The notes: generated by a model from the letters alone, not told the origin. 64,000 nucleotides of DNA from Agreia sp. PsM10 (GCF_030433855.1 NZ_JARUXC010000005.1:124001-188000); one strand, 5' to 3'; counted from the stretch's first letter, positions 1 through 8,536 are shown. Made by a program: numbers and translations.

Positions 1-2793
1 CTCCCCGACGTCCCGGGCATCCCGGCTGCGACGTATGCGATCTGCGCGCTCGTCTGGGGTGCCTTCAGCGCCCGGCTCCGTCGAGAGTCCGACGCTGCAG
101 CGTGGAGCAACGCGGCATCGGTGCTCCTGGGCCTGTCAGTCGCGCTCGCTCCGGCCGTCGCCACGCTCCGAGAGGCGTCGACCGGGTTCGCACTGTGGGC
201 TCCCGGCGCCGCGGCCGGCCTCGTGGCGACGGTCTTCGTCGTCCTGGCGCGCAGATCGACGAACGTCGCCGCGAGACGCACCCTCACCTGGGCGCAGGGC
301 CCCGCACTGGTCGTGGCAGCGATAGGCCTGTTCCCGAGTGTGGTCATCGCGTCGGTGCACGTCCTCGGCTCCCTCGTGCCGCAGTACTCCCTCTGGGGTG
401 CGAACCCGGATGACCCGATCGTCGTGGTCTTCGAGGTCGGGGCGTGGGCGGCGGTGCTCGGGCCGGCCGTCGCCGCCACCCTCGGCGCTGTCGCCATCCG
501 GCTCGGGAATCTGCCGAATGCTGCCCGGGCCATCGTGGGCGGTCTGTCAGCTCTCGCCCTGCTCGCCGCGGCCAGTCATGGCGGCACCGTCCTTCTCGTG
601 CTGTCGGGGTATCTGGTCGTCGCAGGCGCCTGCCTCGCTGTGCTCCTGTTCACACGCCGACGCAGCGCTTCCGCGGCGCAGGTTCCGGCGGCGGTTGCGC
701 TGGGCATGGCGACGCTCGCCCTCGTCGTGCTCTCCCACGCCAGTGCGGCCCTCTGGCTGCCGGCGGTTCTCGCAGCAGCCCTCCTCGTCGTCGCCACGCG
801 ACACGGAGTCGCGACCGACGGTCCCGCGCGGCGACCCGTTCGCGCGGCGCTCACAGCCCTGGCCGTCGCCCTGATTCTCGCCGAGGCGAGCCTCGTGGCC
901 CCGTGGCTCTCCGGCCTGCCCACGGGCGCCTTCGTCGTCGAGCTCGTCGCCTCGAGTCCGATCGACTTCGTCGGAATCCCCGGCATCCTCTCGGCACTCC
1001 TGCTGGTGGCAGCACCGTTCCTTGTGCGCCGCTCCGTCGACGGTCGAGCGACATCGAACGCCGCAGATGTGCGGGCAGCCGCCATTGTCGCCCTTGCCGT
1101 CGCGACCATCTGCTCGATCGTCGCCTTCGCGACGTCCGCATCGACCGCGACGACGCCGGGAGAGCGCGTCACCCGCATCGCGATCCCCCTGCTCCTCGCG
1201 GTCGCCGGTGCCCTCTGGCAGCGTCGGGCTTCCGTCGAGGGCTTCGTCGAGCGCGTCGTTCTCGCATGGCTGGCGCCCCTGGCCATCGCGTGCGCACTCG
1301 TGGCCGTCGCATCGCTCGTCGAGCCATCGCCGGAGCTGTCGGGCGACTACCTCGGCGGGCCCATCGCCGCCATCCTGACAGCGGCAGCAGGTCTCCTGCT
1401 CTTCGCCCGGGCGTCGACAGGACTGCAGGGCGCCGCCCGCATCGCATGGCAGAGCGCCACGGCCCTTGTGGTCGTGGCGGCCGTCGCCCGCACCATGACG
1501 AACGTCGGCGAAGCGACCTGGCTCATCCTCATGCTCCTGGCCGTGGCGCCGCTCATCGTCGCCGTCGGCGCCGGAAATCCGTTCACCAGTGCGGCCCCTC
1601 GGCGCCACTTCGTCATCGCGTCGTGCATCCTCGCGGTTGCGGCGCTGTGGCAGTTCCTCGTCTATCGCGGCGTATCCGACATCGAGCCCTATTCGCTTCC
1701 GGTCGCCGGTCTGCTGCTCGGCATCGCCGTGGCCAGTGCCGTATTCGGGCGACGCTCAGCGACCCCGGTCGCAGGTCGCTCCACCCTGTTCGCGGTCGGC
1801 CTCCTCGTCGCGCTCGGGCCCTCGGCACTGCCCGCGATCGTCGGATCGCCCGTGCGCGGAGCCGTGCTCCTTGTCATCGCCACCGCCCTCGTGGCGACAG
1901 CGCTGATCGCACCCCGGGTCATCCGCGCAATCCTGGTGCGCGACAGCGTCCTCATCGTGGCGATCGCCATCCTCGTCGTCGTCGGTTCGGCGGGCACCGT
2001 CCGCGACGCCGTCGACAGCGCCGTCATCGTGCCCGAACTCTGGGTTGTTCCCGCCGCGCTCGCACTCGTCGCGACATCGATCGTCTGGACACGACGCCGT
2101 GCGGTGCCGTTCCGAGTCGCCCAGCTCGGTGTGCCTGCCGCTGTCGTCGTCGTCGGCCTGGCCACGCTCGTCTGCCTGGTGGCCATGCCCGAGGCGTATA
2201 CGGCCGTGCGACTCGTGCTCGCGAGCATCGCACTCGCCGTCGTGAGCGTCGTCGCGGCGGTGCGCCGGCAGGTTCCCACCGATCGCGCAACGTGGGCGAC
2301 CGCGATCTCCCTTCTCGTGATCCTCGGCATCACCGGTCTCGCGACCTCGGCCGCCCGTCCATTCGAGCTATCGACCGCGCCCCTCGCCCTCGCCCTCATC
2401 GTGTGCGGCGTCGTGACCCTGCACCGCGACGCGCAGGCGAGGTCGTGGCCGCACCTCGGCGTGGGGGTCGCCGTGCTTCTGGTGCCCTCACTGCTCGCCG
2501 ACTTCGGCAGCACCGACCTCGTTCGTGTGATCACCCTGGGCGTGCTGTCGGTCATCGTCGTCGTGGCTGCCGTCGCGCTGCGGTGGCAGGCACCCCTCGT
2601 CGTCGGATCGGTCGTGCTGATCGCGCATGCCCTCGCCCAGTCCTGGCCTTGGATACAGGGGCTCTATTCGGCGGCGCCCTGGTGGATCTGGCTCGGAGTC
2701 GGCGGCATCGTGCTGATCGCCGTGGCCGCCCGGTACGAGCACCGCGTGCGCAACCTCAGGTCGTTCGTAGGGTCGATCAGGGCGCTGCGCTGA
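1..2793 (+). CDS. Large polytopic membrane protein, 3' part (5' end outside window)
   Basis: The reading frame is open from the first base of the window, so this is the C-terminal 930 residues of a longer protein. Almost the whole sequence is hydrophobic: at least twenty Ala/Val/Leu-rich segments of about 20 residues alternate with short Arg/Asp-bearing loops. I see no soluble domain, catalytic motif or ATP-binding site. It resembles the long membrane proteins annotated in Microbacteriaceae as SCO7613 C-terminal domain-containing; that is memory of the family's look, not a search. An internal ATG at 121 could be mistaken for the start, but the same frame continues upstream with equally hydrophobic sequence. 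Function unknown; a location in the cytoplasmic membrane is safe. The next gene is on the opposite strand (convergent, 40 bases away). Confidence 0.8.
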   Translation, partial: LPDVPGIPAATYAICALVWGAFSARLRRESDAAAWSNAASVLLGLSVALAPAVATLREASTGFALWAPGAAAGLVATVFVVLARRSTNVAARRTLTWAQGPALVVAAIGLFPSVVIASVHVLGSLVPQYSLWGANPDDPIVVVFEVGAWAAVLGPAVAATLGAVAIRLGNLPNAARAIVGGLSALALLAAASHGGTVLLVLSGYLVVAGACLAVLLFTRRRSASAAQVPAAVALGMATLALVVLSHASAALWLPAVLAAALLVVATRHGVATDGPARRPVRAALTALAVALILAEASLVAPWLSGLPTGAFVVELVASSPIDFVGIPGILSALLLVAAPFLVRRSVDGRATSNAADVRAAAIVALAVATICSIVAFATSASTATTPGERVTRIAIPLLLAVAGALWQRRASVEGFVERVVLAWLAPLAIACALVAVASLVEPSPELSGDYLGGPIAAILTAAAGLLLFARASTGLQGAARIAWQSATALVVVAAVARTMTNVGEATWLILMLLAVAPLIVAVGAGNPFTSAAPRRHFVIASCILAVAALWQFLVYRGVSDIEPYSLPVAGLLLGIAVASAVFGRRSATPVAGRSTLFAVGLLVALGPSALPAIVGSPVRGAVLLVIATALVATALIAPRVIRAILVRDSVLIVAIAILVVVGSAGTVRDAVDSAVIVPELWVVPAALALVATSIVWTRRRAVPFRVAQLGVPAAVVVVGLATLVCLVAMPEAYTAVRLVLASIALAVVSVVAAVRRQVPTDRATWATAISLLVILGITGLATSAARPFELSTAPLALALIVCGVVTLHRDAQARSWPHLGVGVAVLLVPSLLADFGSTDLVRVITLGVLSVIVVVAAVALRWQAPLVVGSVVLIAHALAQSWPWIQGLYSAAPWWIWLGVGGIVLIAVAARYEHRVRNLRSFVGSIRALR

Positions 2794-2833
2794 GCCCGTC
2801 GACCGCGAGCGCGATCGACTGCTCGCGCATGAC

Positions 2834-3514
2834 TCAGGATGCGCGCAGCCAGGCGAGAACCGCGAGCACGCGGCGATGGTCGGTTCCCGAGTCGTCGAGC
2901 TCGAGCTTGGAGAAGATGCTCGAGACGTGCTTCTCGACCGCGCCCGTTCCCACCACGAGCTGGGCCGCGATCCCCGCGTTCGTGCGGCCCTCGGCCATGA
3001 GAGAGATCACGTCGCGCTCCCGCGCGGTGAGCGTCGCCAGAGGGTCGCGTCGTCGTCCCAGCAGGTGCCGCACCACCTGCTCGTCGAGCACCGTGCCGCC
3101 GCCGGCGATGCGCGTGACGGCATCCTGCAACTCGTCGAGCGACGCCAGCCTGTCTTTGAGCAGATAGCCGATTCCCCCGTCGCCGGCCGCCAGCAGCTCG
3201 ACGGCGTAGGTCTCCTCGACGTACTGGCTCAGCAGCAGGATGCCGATGTCGGGATGCCGTCGGCGCAACTCGAGCGCCGCGCGCACGCCCTCGTCTCGGA
3301 ATGTCGGCGGCATCCGCACGTCGAGCACCGCGACGTCGGGTCGCACCGCCGCGATGTCCGACAGCAGGGCGTCGGCGTCCCCGTAGGCGGCGGCCGTCTC
3401 GAATCCGGCCTCGTCGAACAGTCGCACGAGCCCCTCGCGGAGCAGAAGCGAGTCCTCGGCGAGAACGAGACGGATCCTGCCGCTCGGCTGCGGCCTCTCG
3501 TCCCGATCGCTCAC
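2834..3514 (-). CDS. NarL/LuxR-type response regulator
   Basis: A 226-residue two-component response regulator. The receiver domain covers roughly residues 14-135, with the acidic pair E20/D21, the phospho-acceptor D65 in VAVLDVRMPP, and the conserved Lys in YLLKD. The C-terminal part (about 160-222) is a LuxR-type helix-turn-helix, recognisable from LTARERDVISLMAEG and AVEKHVSSIFSKL. It starts four bases after the stop of the histidine kinase on the same strand, so the two form one operon and should be cognate partners. The target genes are unknown. A perfect palindrome lies upstream of the kinase, but nothing ties it to this regulator. Confidence 0.93.
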   Translation of the reverse strand: MSDRDERPQPSGRIRLVLAEDSLLLREGLVRLFDEAGFETAAAYGDADALLSDIAAVRPDVAVLDVRMPPTFRDEGVRAALELRRRHPDIGILLLSQYVEETYAVELLAAGDGGIGYLLKDRLASLDELQDAVTRIAGGGTVLDEQVVRHLLGRRRDPLATLTARERDVISLMAEGRTNAGIAAQLVVGTGAVEKHVSSIFSKLELDDSGTDHRRVLAVLAWLRAS

Positions 3515-3518
3515 CCCC

Positions 3519-4961
3519 TCAGGATAGGGGGATGCGGGTCGTGATCATCGTCGGTCCACCCTCGGGCGACGTGATCGAGATCTCCCCGCGCAGCCCGCTC
3601 ACCCGTTCGGCAAGACCTTCCAGCCCGTGGCCCGAGACCATCGTCGCGCCGCCGTGGCCGTCGTCGAGCACGGTAAGCGCAAGGAGTCGCTCCCCCGAGT
3701 CCGATTCGAGAGTCGACGCAGACACCGTCGCCGCGGTCGCGCCCGCATGCTTGGCGACATTCGCGAGCAGCTCGGCCGCGATGAAATAGGCACTTCGCTC
3801 GATCATCGGCGCGATGCGCTCCTGCCCCACAGCCAGCCGGATGTCTGTGGGAACGGTGCTGCGTGCGGCCAGCGACTCGAGGGCGGCCGCCAGACCTCTG
3901 TCCTGCAGCAGCGGCGGTGCGAAACCTCGCGACAGGTCGCGGAGCTCCTCGAGGGTCTCACGCGACTGCTCCCTGGCGCCTTCGAGCAGGGCCCGTGCGG
4001 CGGCGGGATCGGAGTCGAGGGCGCGCTCCGCACTGGCGAGATCGAACTGCAGGCGCACGAGGCGCTGCTGCGGTCCGTCGTGGATGTCGCGCTCGAGTCT
4101 GCGCAGACCGTGATCCTCGGCCGAGACGGCCGCGTCCCGCGATGCGCCCAGGGCCGCCACCTCGCGCTTCAGCTCGTCCGACGAGAAGCGTCCGAGCATG
4201 CCGCGGGCGATCACGTCGTGCAGCCGCACCAGGCCATGCGTGACGAAGGGAAGCACGGCGAGCATCGCGAGGCCGAACAGCGTGTAGAGGATGGTCTCAT
4301 TGCGCTGGAGGCCGTCGGGGTCGTTGCCGATCTGCACCGAGGGCACCACGAATTCGATGATCACCTTGTTCAACCAGAGGTTCTCCGATCCGTGCTCGGG
4401 AAGGAACCGCTCCCAGATGCCGTAGCTGAGGCCGCCGAGCCCACTCACGAGCCAGGTGAACGCGATGCACCAGCTCGCGATCCCGACGGCGAAGTTCACG
4501 AGTCCGCCGTGGAGCAGATAGAGCCAGTGGTGTGCGCTCCCGAGATAGTGGCGAAGCAGCCCCATGACGCCCGGCGTGCGCTCCGTATTCCACAGGGGGC
4601 GAACGATCCGGGGCATCCCCGCGGCCTCGAGGCGCACCAGCTCGACGGTGCCGAACCACCGGGCGGCGATCAGGGCCGCGACGAGAACGAACGCGCCACC
4701 CACGAGGATGACGGTCGAGATGCCGAGCGTGAACAAGGTCACGAGCACGACGAAACCGAAGGTGACGACGGGCAGGGTGCCGAGAAGGAAGCCCAGTTCG
4801 CGGGGTGTGCGGGACCACCGTCGACGGAAGCGGCCGCGCACCGGCGCCTTGTCGTCGTTGTCGATCATCGTGCCCAGAGTGGCAGAGTCCTGGGTGAGTG
4901 TCATGTCGGGTGCCTGTGTCGTCGTGTCTGTCGTCGTGTCTATCGACGTGTTTGTTGTCAT
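3519..4961 (-). CDS. Sensor histidine kinase, NarX/LiaS-like (HisKA_3)
   Basis: A 480-residue membrane histidine kinase. Residues 55-110 and 140-240 contain about four membrane segments arranged like the putative-sensor domain common in actinobacterial kinases. The dimerisation and phospho-acceptor helix holds RDIHDGPQQR with the phosphorylated His at about 294, and the ATPase domain follows (N box in AELLANVAKHAG, G boxes in LDDGHGG and GHGLEGLAERV). It should phosphorylate the adjacent response regulator. The first 20 residues are an odd Thr/Asp-rich run encoded by a short tandem repeat (about 4919-4960). Starts at internal ATGs (codons 20 or 32) would remove it, and no good ribosome-binding site favours either. 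The signal sensed cannot be read from the sequence. Confidence 0.92.
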   Translation of the reverse strand: MTTNTSIDTTTDTTTQAPDMTLTQDSATLGTMIDNDDKAPVRGRFRRRWSRTPRELGFLLGTLPVVTFGFVVLVTLFTLGISTVILVGGAFVLVAALIAARWFGTVELVRLEAAGMPRIVRPLWNTERTPGVMGLLRHYLGSAHHWLYLLHGGLVNFAVGIASWCIAFTWLVSGLGGLSYGIWERFLPEHGSENLWLNKVIIEFVVPSVQIGNDPDGLQRNETILYTLFGLAMLAVLPFVTHGLVRLHDVIARGMLGRFSSDELKREVAALGASRDAAVSAEDHGLRRLERDIHDGPQQRLVRLQFDLASAERALDSDPAAARALLEGAREQSRETLEELRDLSRGFAPPLLQDRGLAAALESLAARSTVPTDIRLAVGQERIAPMIERSAYFIAAELLANVAKHAGATAATVSASTLESDSGERLLALTVLDDGHGGATMVSGHGLEGLAERVSGLRGEISITSPEGGPTMITTRIPLS

Positions 4962-5016
4962 GCCCCAACCCTGACCGTCACGTCGCCTCGGCGACAGGCG
5001 ACCGGCATCCGGATTC

Positions 5017-5038
5017 GACCGGGGGTTAACCCCCGGTC
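5017..5038. promoter_or_regulatory. Perfect 22-bp palindrome in the kinase-dps intergenic region
   Basis: GACCGGGGGTT is followed directly by its exact inverse complement, so the site is centred on GTTAAC. It lies 56 bases upstream of the kinase start and 88 bases upstream of the dps start, between two divergently transcribed units. It could be an operator or a bidirectional hairpin. A second GTTAAC-centred palindrome is found at 5680-5691 upstream of ppk2. Confidence 0.6.
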
Positions 5039-5042
5039 AGAC

Positions 5043-5061
5043 CTGAGTTAGCCCAGCCTCA
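5043..5061 (+). promoter_or_regulatory. Possible DtxR/IdeR iron box upstream of dps
   Basis: CTGAGTTAGCCCAGCCTCA matches the DtxR/IdeR consensus TTAGGTTAGCCTAACCTAA at 13 of 19 positions, including the central GTTAGCC. It lies about 65 bases before the dps start codon. Iron-responsive control of a ferritin-like gene is plausible from family knowledge, but the match is imperfect. Confidence 0.35.
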
Positions 5062-5126
5062 GCTTGCTTGCGGAACAATCTGTGCTGAGTACGGTTGTAC
5101 GTGTCAGACACGATAGGAGTCACACA

Positions 5127-5615
5127 ATGACCAACACCACCGTCACCGTTCCCACCAGCTCGACGAGCCCCGACGTCGCAGCCGCCACGGCCCAGTTCCT
5201 CGCACCGATCGTCGTCGACCTTCAGGCCCTCGCCATCAACGGCAAGCAGGCGCACTGGCACGTTCGCGGCGCGAACTTCATCGGCGTGCACGAGCTTCTC
5301 GACAACGTCGTGAGCCACGCGCAGGACTGGGCCGACCTCGCCGCCGAGCGGGTCGTCGCTCTCGGCCTGCCCCTCGATGCGCGCATCGAGACCGTCGCCT
5401 CGAAGACCGTCATTCCCACGATGGAGCCCGGCTTCCAGCGTTCCGAATACATGATCGCCGCGATGGTGGCGCAGATCGACGCCACGCTCGTCGGCATTCG
5501 CAAGGCCATCATCGAGCTCAACGACATCGACCTCACCAGCCAGGACGTCGTGCTCGAGATCGCCCGCGGCCTCGAGAAGTCGCGTTGGTTCCTCTCGGCC
5601 CACATCGCCGAGTAG
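5127..5615 (+). CDS. dps: Dps-family ferritin-like DNA-protection protein
   Basis: A 162-residue protein of the Dps (DNA protection during starvation) family, which forms a 12-subunit shell that oxidises and stores iron and shields DNA from oxidative damage. The ferroxidase-site signature is visible: KQAHWHVRGANFIGVHELLD supplies the His-His-Asp/Glu ligands near residues 40-60. A second conserved stretch follows near DWADLAAERVVALG. The ATG at 5127 is chosen over an upstream in-frame codon because AGGAGT lies six bases ahead of it and the N-terminus then has the expected Thr/Ser-rich tail. A strong stem-loop follows the stop codon. The gene is divergent from the sensor kinase operon. Confidence 0.95.
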   Translation: MTNTTVTVPTSSTSPDVAAATAQFLAPIVVDLQALAINGKQAHWHVRGANFIGVHELLDNVVSHAQDWADLAAERVVALGLPLDARIETVASKTVIPTMEPGFQRSEYMIAAMVAQIDATLVGIRKAIIELNDIDLTSQDVVLEIARGLEKSRWFLSAHIAE

Positions 5616-5637
5616 AGCCTCTCGCACCTCAGCCCTT

Positions 5638-5669
5638 CGACGGGCCGGCATATCGTGCCGGATCCGTCG
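5638..5669 (+). terminator. Stem-loop terminator after dps
   Basis: CGACGG-G-CCGGCA, loop TATCG, then TGCCGG-AT-CCGTCG: about 12 paired bases starting 23 bases after the dps stop codon. There is no U-run, as is common in high-GC actinobacteria. Confidence 0.55.
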
Positions 5670-5679
5670 GAGGGCTGTG

Positions 5680-5708
5680 CCGGTTAACCGGGCGTCCACC
5701 TGGTGGAC
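5680..5708. promoter_or_regulatory. Two adjacent palindromes upstream of ppk2
   Basis: CCGGTTAACCGG (5680-5691) is a perfect 12-bp palindrome. Two bases later GTCCACC-T-GGTGGAC (5694-5708) is a perfect inverted repeat. Both lie immediately upstream of the ppk2 -10 box at 5732-5737, where an operator would be expected. Confidence 0.45.
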
Positions 5709-5731
5709 ACCGGCGGGATGCCACCGGGCGG

Positions 5732-5737
5732 TAGCGT
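5732..5737 (+). promoter_or_regulatory. -10 box TAGCGT for leaderless ppk2
   Basis: TAGCGT fits the actinobacterial TANNNT -10 consensus and ends eight bases before the ATG at 5746. Transcription would begin at or next to the start codon. Confidence 0.5.
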
Positions 5738-5745
5738 CTGGCGCT

Positions 5746-6669
5746 ATGACGCAGCTCGTGAGCCACTATGCACTGCCGCCCGACCTCGAAGACGTGTCGG
5801 GCTACACCGTTCTCGACGATGACGACGACGACCCGGTGCTCATCTCCCATGACGGCACACGCATCGACACCTGGCGTGAGGGCTACCCCTACGCCGAGCG
5901 CATGGAGAGAAACGAGTACGAGCTCTCTAAGCGGCTGCTGCAGATCGAACTTCTCAAACTGCAGAACTGGATCAAGGCGTCGGACCGCCGACTCGTCGTG
6001 GTCTTCGAGGGCCGTGACGCCGCCGGCAAGGGCGGAACGATCAAGCGGTTCACCGAGCACCTCAATCCGCGGGGCGCGCGAACCGTGGCACTCGAGAAGC
6101 CATCGGAGCGCGAGAGCAGCCAGTGGTACTTCCAGCGCTACGTGAAGCACCTCCCCGCGGCCGGCGAGATCGTGCTGTTCGACCGGTCCTGGTACAACCG
6201 CGCGGGCGTCGAACGGGTGATGGGCTTCTGCACCCCCGAGCAGTACGACGAGTTCATGCGACAGACCCCGAGGTTCGAGGAGATGCTCGTCGGCGACGGC
6301 ATCGACCTGGTGAAGTTCTGGTTCTCCGTCTCGTCCGACGAGCAGCGCACCCGGTTCGCGATCCGGCAGGTCGATCCGGTGCGTCAGTGGAAGCTCTCCC
6401 CCATGGACATCGCCTCGCTCGACAAATGGGGCGACTACACGGCCGCGAAGGAGGCCATGTTCGCGCACACCGACACGTCGAATGCGCCGTGGACCGTGGT
6501 GAAGAGCAACGACAAGAAGCGCGCCCGCCTAGAGGCGATGCGTCACGTGCTGAGCCTGTTCGAATACGACAACAAGGACCACGAGATCGTCGGCCAGCCC
6601 GACGAGAACATCGTCGGATCGGCCGCTCGCATCTACGAGCGCGGGGAGAACGCCGGCATCGTCGCGTAG
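5746..6669 (+). CDS. ppk2: Polyphosphate kinase 2
   Basis: A 307-residue PPK2-family enzyme, which transfers phosphate between polyphosphate and nucleotides (GDP/ADP to GTP/ATP, or the reverse). The Walker A loop is GRDAAGKGG (about residues 88-96), and the lid and Walker B region is recognisable as LFDRSWYNRAGVERVMGF. The single-domain length matches class I PPK2. The ATG at 5746 is used because the upstream extension has no coding character and a TAGCGT -10 box sits eight bases before this ATG. The N-terminus carries a run of six consecutive Asp residues. Which nucleotide it prefers cannot be told from the sequence. Confidence 0.95.
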   Translation: MTQLVSHYALPPDLEDVSGYTVLDDDDDDPVLISHDGTRIDTWREGYPYAERMERNEYELSKRLLQIELLKLQNWIKASDRRLVVVFEGRDAAGKGGTIKRFTEHLNPRGARTVALEKPSERESSQWYFQRYVKHLPAAGEIVLFDRSWYNRAGVERVMGFCTPEQYDEFMRQTPRFEEMLVGDGIDLVKFWFSVSSDEQRTRFAIRQVDPVRQWKLSPMDIASLDKWGDYTAAKEAMFAHTDTSNAPWTVVKSNDKKRARLEAMRHVLSLFEYDNKDHEIVGQPDENIVGSAARIYERGENAGIVA

Positions 6670-6672
6670 CCT
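6667..6672 (+). promoter_or_regulatory. -10 box TAGCCT overlapping the ppk2 stop
   Basis: TAGCCT contains the ppk2 stop codon and ends six bases before the GTG at 6679, which suggests a leaderless transcript for the small gene downstream. Confidence 0.4.
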
Positions 6673-6678
6673 TGTCGG

Positions 6679-6960
6679 GTGGAAAAAGATCTGCTCGCCC
6701 TGGCGCAGCTCCGGCAGGAGGCCCGCGACGTTCTCGATGCGGGAATCGAGGCCCGCTGCCGGGAGGGCGAAGATCCGTGGGACTTCCTTCCCGACCTGCC
6801 GACGGTCGACCAGTGTGTCGTCATAGGCCTGCGCACCGCCCACGTCGAACAGCGCGACCCCTCTGAGCCGCGGCTGTCTAACTTCGAGATCCTGAGGTCG
6901 ATCGCGTTCGACTACCCCGAGCTCCGCCGCGCCGCGTGGTCTCTCGTCACCCGCCGCTGA
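6679..6960 (+). CDS. Small protein of unknown function, 93 aa
   Basis: I do not recognise this protein. It begins with GTG nine bases after ppk2 and is rich in Asp, Glu and Arg. It reads as a soluble, mainly helical protein with no membrane segment, Cys pair or known catalytic motif. A Pro-rich stretch around residues 33-42 (DPWDFLPDLP) and a C-terminal Arg cluster are its only landmarks. The case that it is a real gene rests on its codon pattern, a -10-like TAGCCT six bases before the GTG and its position directly behind ppk2. It may be co-transcribed with ppk2 as well as from its own promoter. Confidence 0.6.
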   Translation: MEKDLLALAQLRQEARDVLDAGIEARCREGEDPWDFLPDLPTVDQCVVIGLRTAHVEQRDPSEPRLSNFEILRSIAFDYPELRRAAWSLVTRR

Positions 6961-6990
6961 GTACTGCCCGCCACGACGGCTCGGCATCCC

Positions 6991-7092
6991 GTTCCCTGAG
7001 CCTGTAGAAGGGCACCCCCACACCACTCCGCGCCGGTCGAGTGGGCCACCCGCGGCCGTATCGAGACCCCGTTCCCTGAGCCTGTCGAAGGG
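6991..7092. repeat. Dispersed repeat cluster upstream of the HNH gene
   Basis: Contains two copies of the CCCTGAGCCTGTCGAAGGG-type repeat (6991-7012 with one mismatch; 7071-7092). Between them, at 7031-7069, is a reverse-orientation copy of a second repeat whose other copies read TCGATACGGCCGC...TACTCGACC. The same two repeat types reappear on the other side of the next gene. Such repeats are widespread in Microbacteriaceae intergenic DNA. Confidence 0.8.
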
Positions 7093-7222
7093 CACCCCCA
7101 TCAGGCCACGACTCCTCCTCCACAGCCCACCGCTCGTGGCACTTATCCACAGCTCTTTCCCCTGATCAAGCATTGAATGCTCGCTCCGACCCAGTGTCGG
7201 TGGTCACTGTTTGACTTTCCCC

Positions 7223-8536
7223 ATGACATTCGAAAGCCCACCCCTCGAGCCTGACCCGTACCTGGTCGCGCTCGATGAGGTCGCCGCCCTCGACACGCAG
7301 ATAGCCCGCCTATCCGCGGTCAGGGCCAGACGCGTCACCGCGGCAAGAAACCACCTCGACCGGCAGGCGCCGGTCGACACGTCCACCGCCGGACCGCAAT
7401 GGTCCACGGCCCGGGTCGAGCGCGTCGAGCTCATCACAGAACTCGCGCTGCTGACGCGCCGCACCGAATACCGCGCTGCCACGTTGATCGACACGAGTAC
7501 GGCCCTCGTCGATCGGCTCCCCGCGACCCTCGCGGCGGTCGCTGCTGGCACGGTGTCGTGGGAGCACGCTGAGGTCATCGCGAAACACGCCGACGGGTTA
7601 GAGGGCGACGCCCTCGCCACGTACGACGCTCGCTTGGCGGTGATCGCTGTCGAGGTGAACCCGAAGCAGCTCGAGAAGAAAGCCCGCCACGAGGTCGAAC
7701 TCGCCCAACCGACCACCGCGGTCGAACGTGCGGAGAAAGCCGCGGCGACTCGGCGCATCTATGTCGATCCGGCAGCGGATGGCATGGCCAGCCTCACCTT
7801 GTTCGCCCCGGCGCCGGAGATCCACGCGATCGCGGACAGGGCCGTGCGATTGGCGGCCGGACTGAAAACAGGTGGTGACCCTCGCAGCATGGGGCACCTG
7901 AAAGTCGACGTCCTCACCGACCTGCTCCTCAACGGAGAAACCTCCATCCCCGGCGCGACCCGGGGTATTCGCGGACGGGTGCATGTGATGGTTCCCGCGA
8001 TGACGCTCCTCGGTATCGGTGAGGAGGCGGCGATCCTCCGCGGCTACGGACCTATCGACCCCGCCACCGCCGCCCAACTCACCGCAGACGCGACATCCTG
8101 GCGGCGCATCCTCACCGACCCCATCACGGGCCGCATCCTCGCCACCGACCCCCGCGACTACCGGCCGACCGCAGCGATGATCGATCACGCCCGGCTTGTG
8201 CACCCGGAGTGTGTGTTCCCGGGATGCACGGTTCCATCGGAGCAGGCGGACATGGACCACACCGAAGACCATGCCTACGGTGGCGACACCATCCCCGAGA
8301 ACCTGGCACCACTGAGTGCGGGGCATCATCGGGTGAAGCACCACACGAGGTGGCAGTTCATCCAGAACGGAGACGACACCCTCACGGCGACGTCTCCGGC
8401 CGGCCACGTTTACACGGTCCGGCCGGAAGGCCGGATGCAGCCCGCACCACAAGCCCTCATCAAAGCAACAGCAGCAGTCGCGGCCGCAGCGACGACGATC
8501 ACGGAAGAGGAGGACCTCGCCGACTGCCCCTTCTAA
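7223..8536 (+). CDS. DUF222 / HNH endonuclease domain protein (13E12 repeat family)
   Basis: A 437-residue protein. The first about 300 residues look like the DUF222 domain of the actinobacterial 13E12 repeat family. The C-terminus is an HNH nuclease fold: CVFPGC, then ADMDHTEDHAYGG, then ENLAPLSAGHHRVKH. The usual second zinc-binding Cys (commonly NLAPLCRHHH) is Ser here, so one metal site may be altered. These proteins are multi-copy in actinobacterial genomes and their role is not established; association with mobile DNA has been suggested. ATG at 7223 is used; an in-frame TTG at 7211 is the alternative. The gene is bracketed on both sides by intergenic repeat clusters. Confidence 0.85.
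   Translation: MTFESPPLEPDPYLVALDEVAALDTQIARLSAVRARRVTAARNHLDRQAPVDTSTAGPQWSTARVERVELITELALLTRRTEYRAATLIDTSTALVDRLPATLAAVAAGTVSWEHAEVIAKHADGLEGDALATYDARLAVIAVEVNPKQLEKKARHEVELAQPTTAVERAEKAAATRRIYVDPAADGMASLTLFAPAPEIHAIADRAVRLAAGLKTGGDPRSMGHLKVDVLTDLLLNGETSIPGATRGIRGRVHVMVPAMTLLGIGEEAAILRGYGPIDPATAAQLTADATSWRRILTDPITGRILATDPRDYRPTAAMIDHARLVHPECVFPGCTVPSEQADMDHTEDHAYGGDTIPENLAPLSAGHHRVKHHTRWQFIQNGDDTLTATSPAGHVYTVRPEGRMQPAPQALIKATAAVAAAATTITEEEDLADCPF

Noticed and set aside
444-3167. A 907-codon open frame on the plus strand
   Set aside because: Arg/Pro-rich shadow of the membrane protein frame that runs on across the antisense of the response regulator; no domain and no ribosome-binding site.
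7223-8536. Homing endonuclease or active mobile element
   Set aside because: The HNH domain alone is not evidence of mobility; no intein, intron or target duplication is visible. Only the repeat flanking was kept as an observation.
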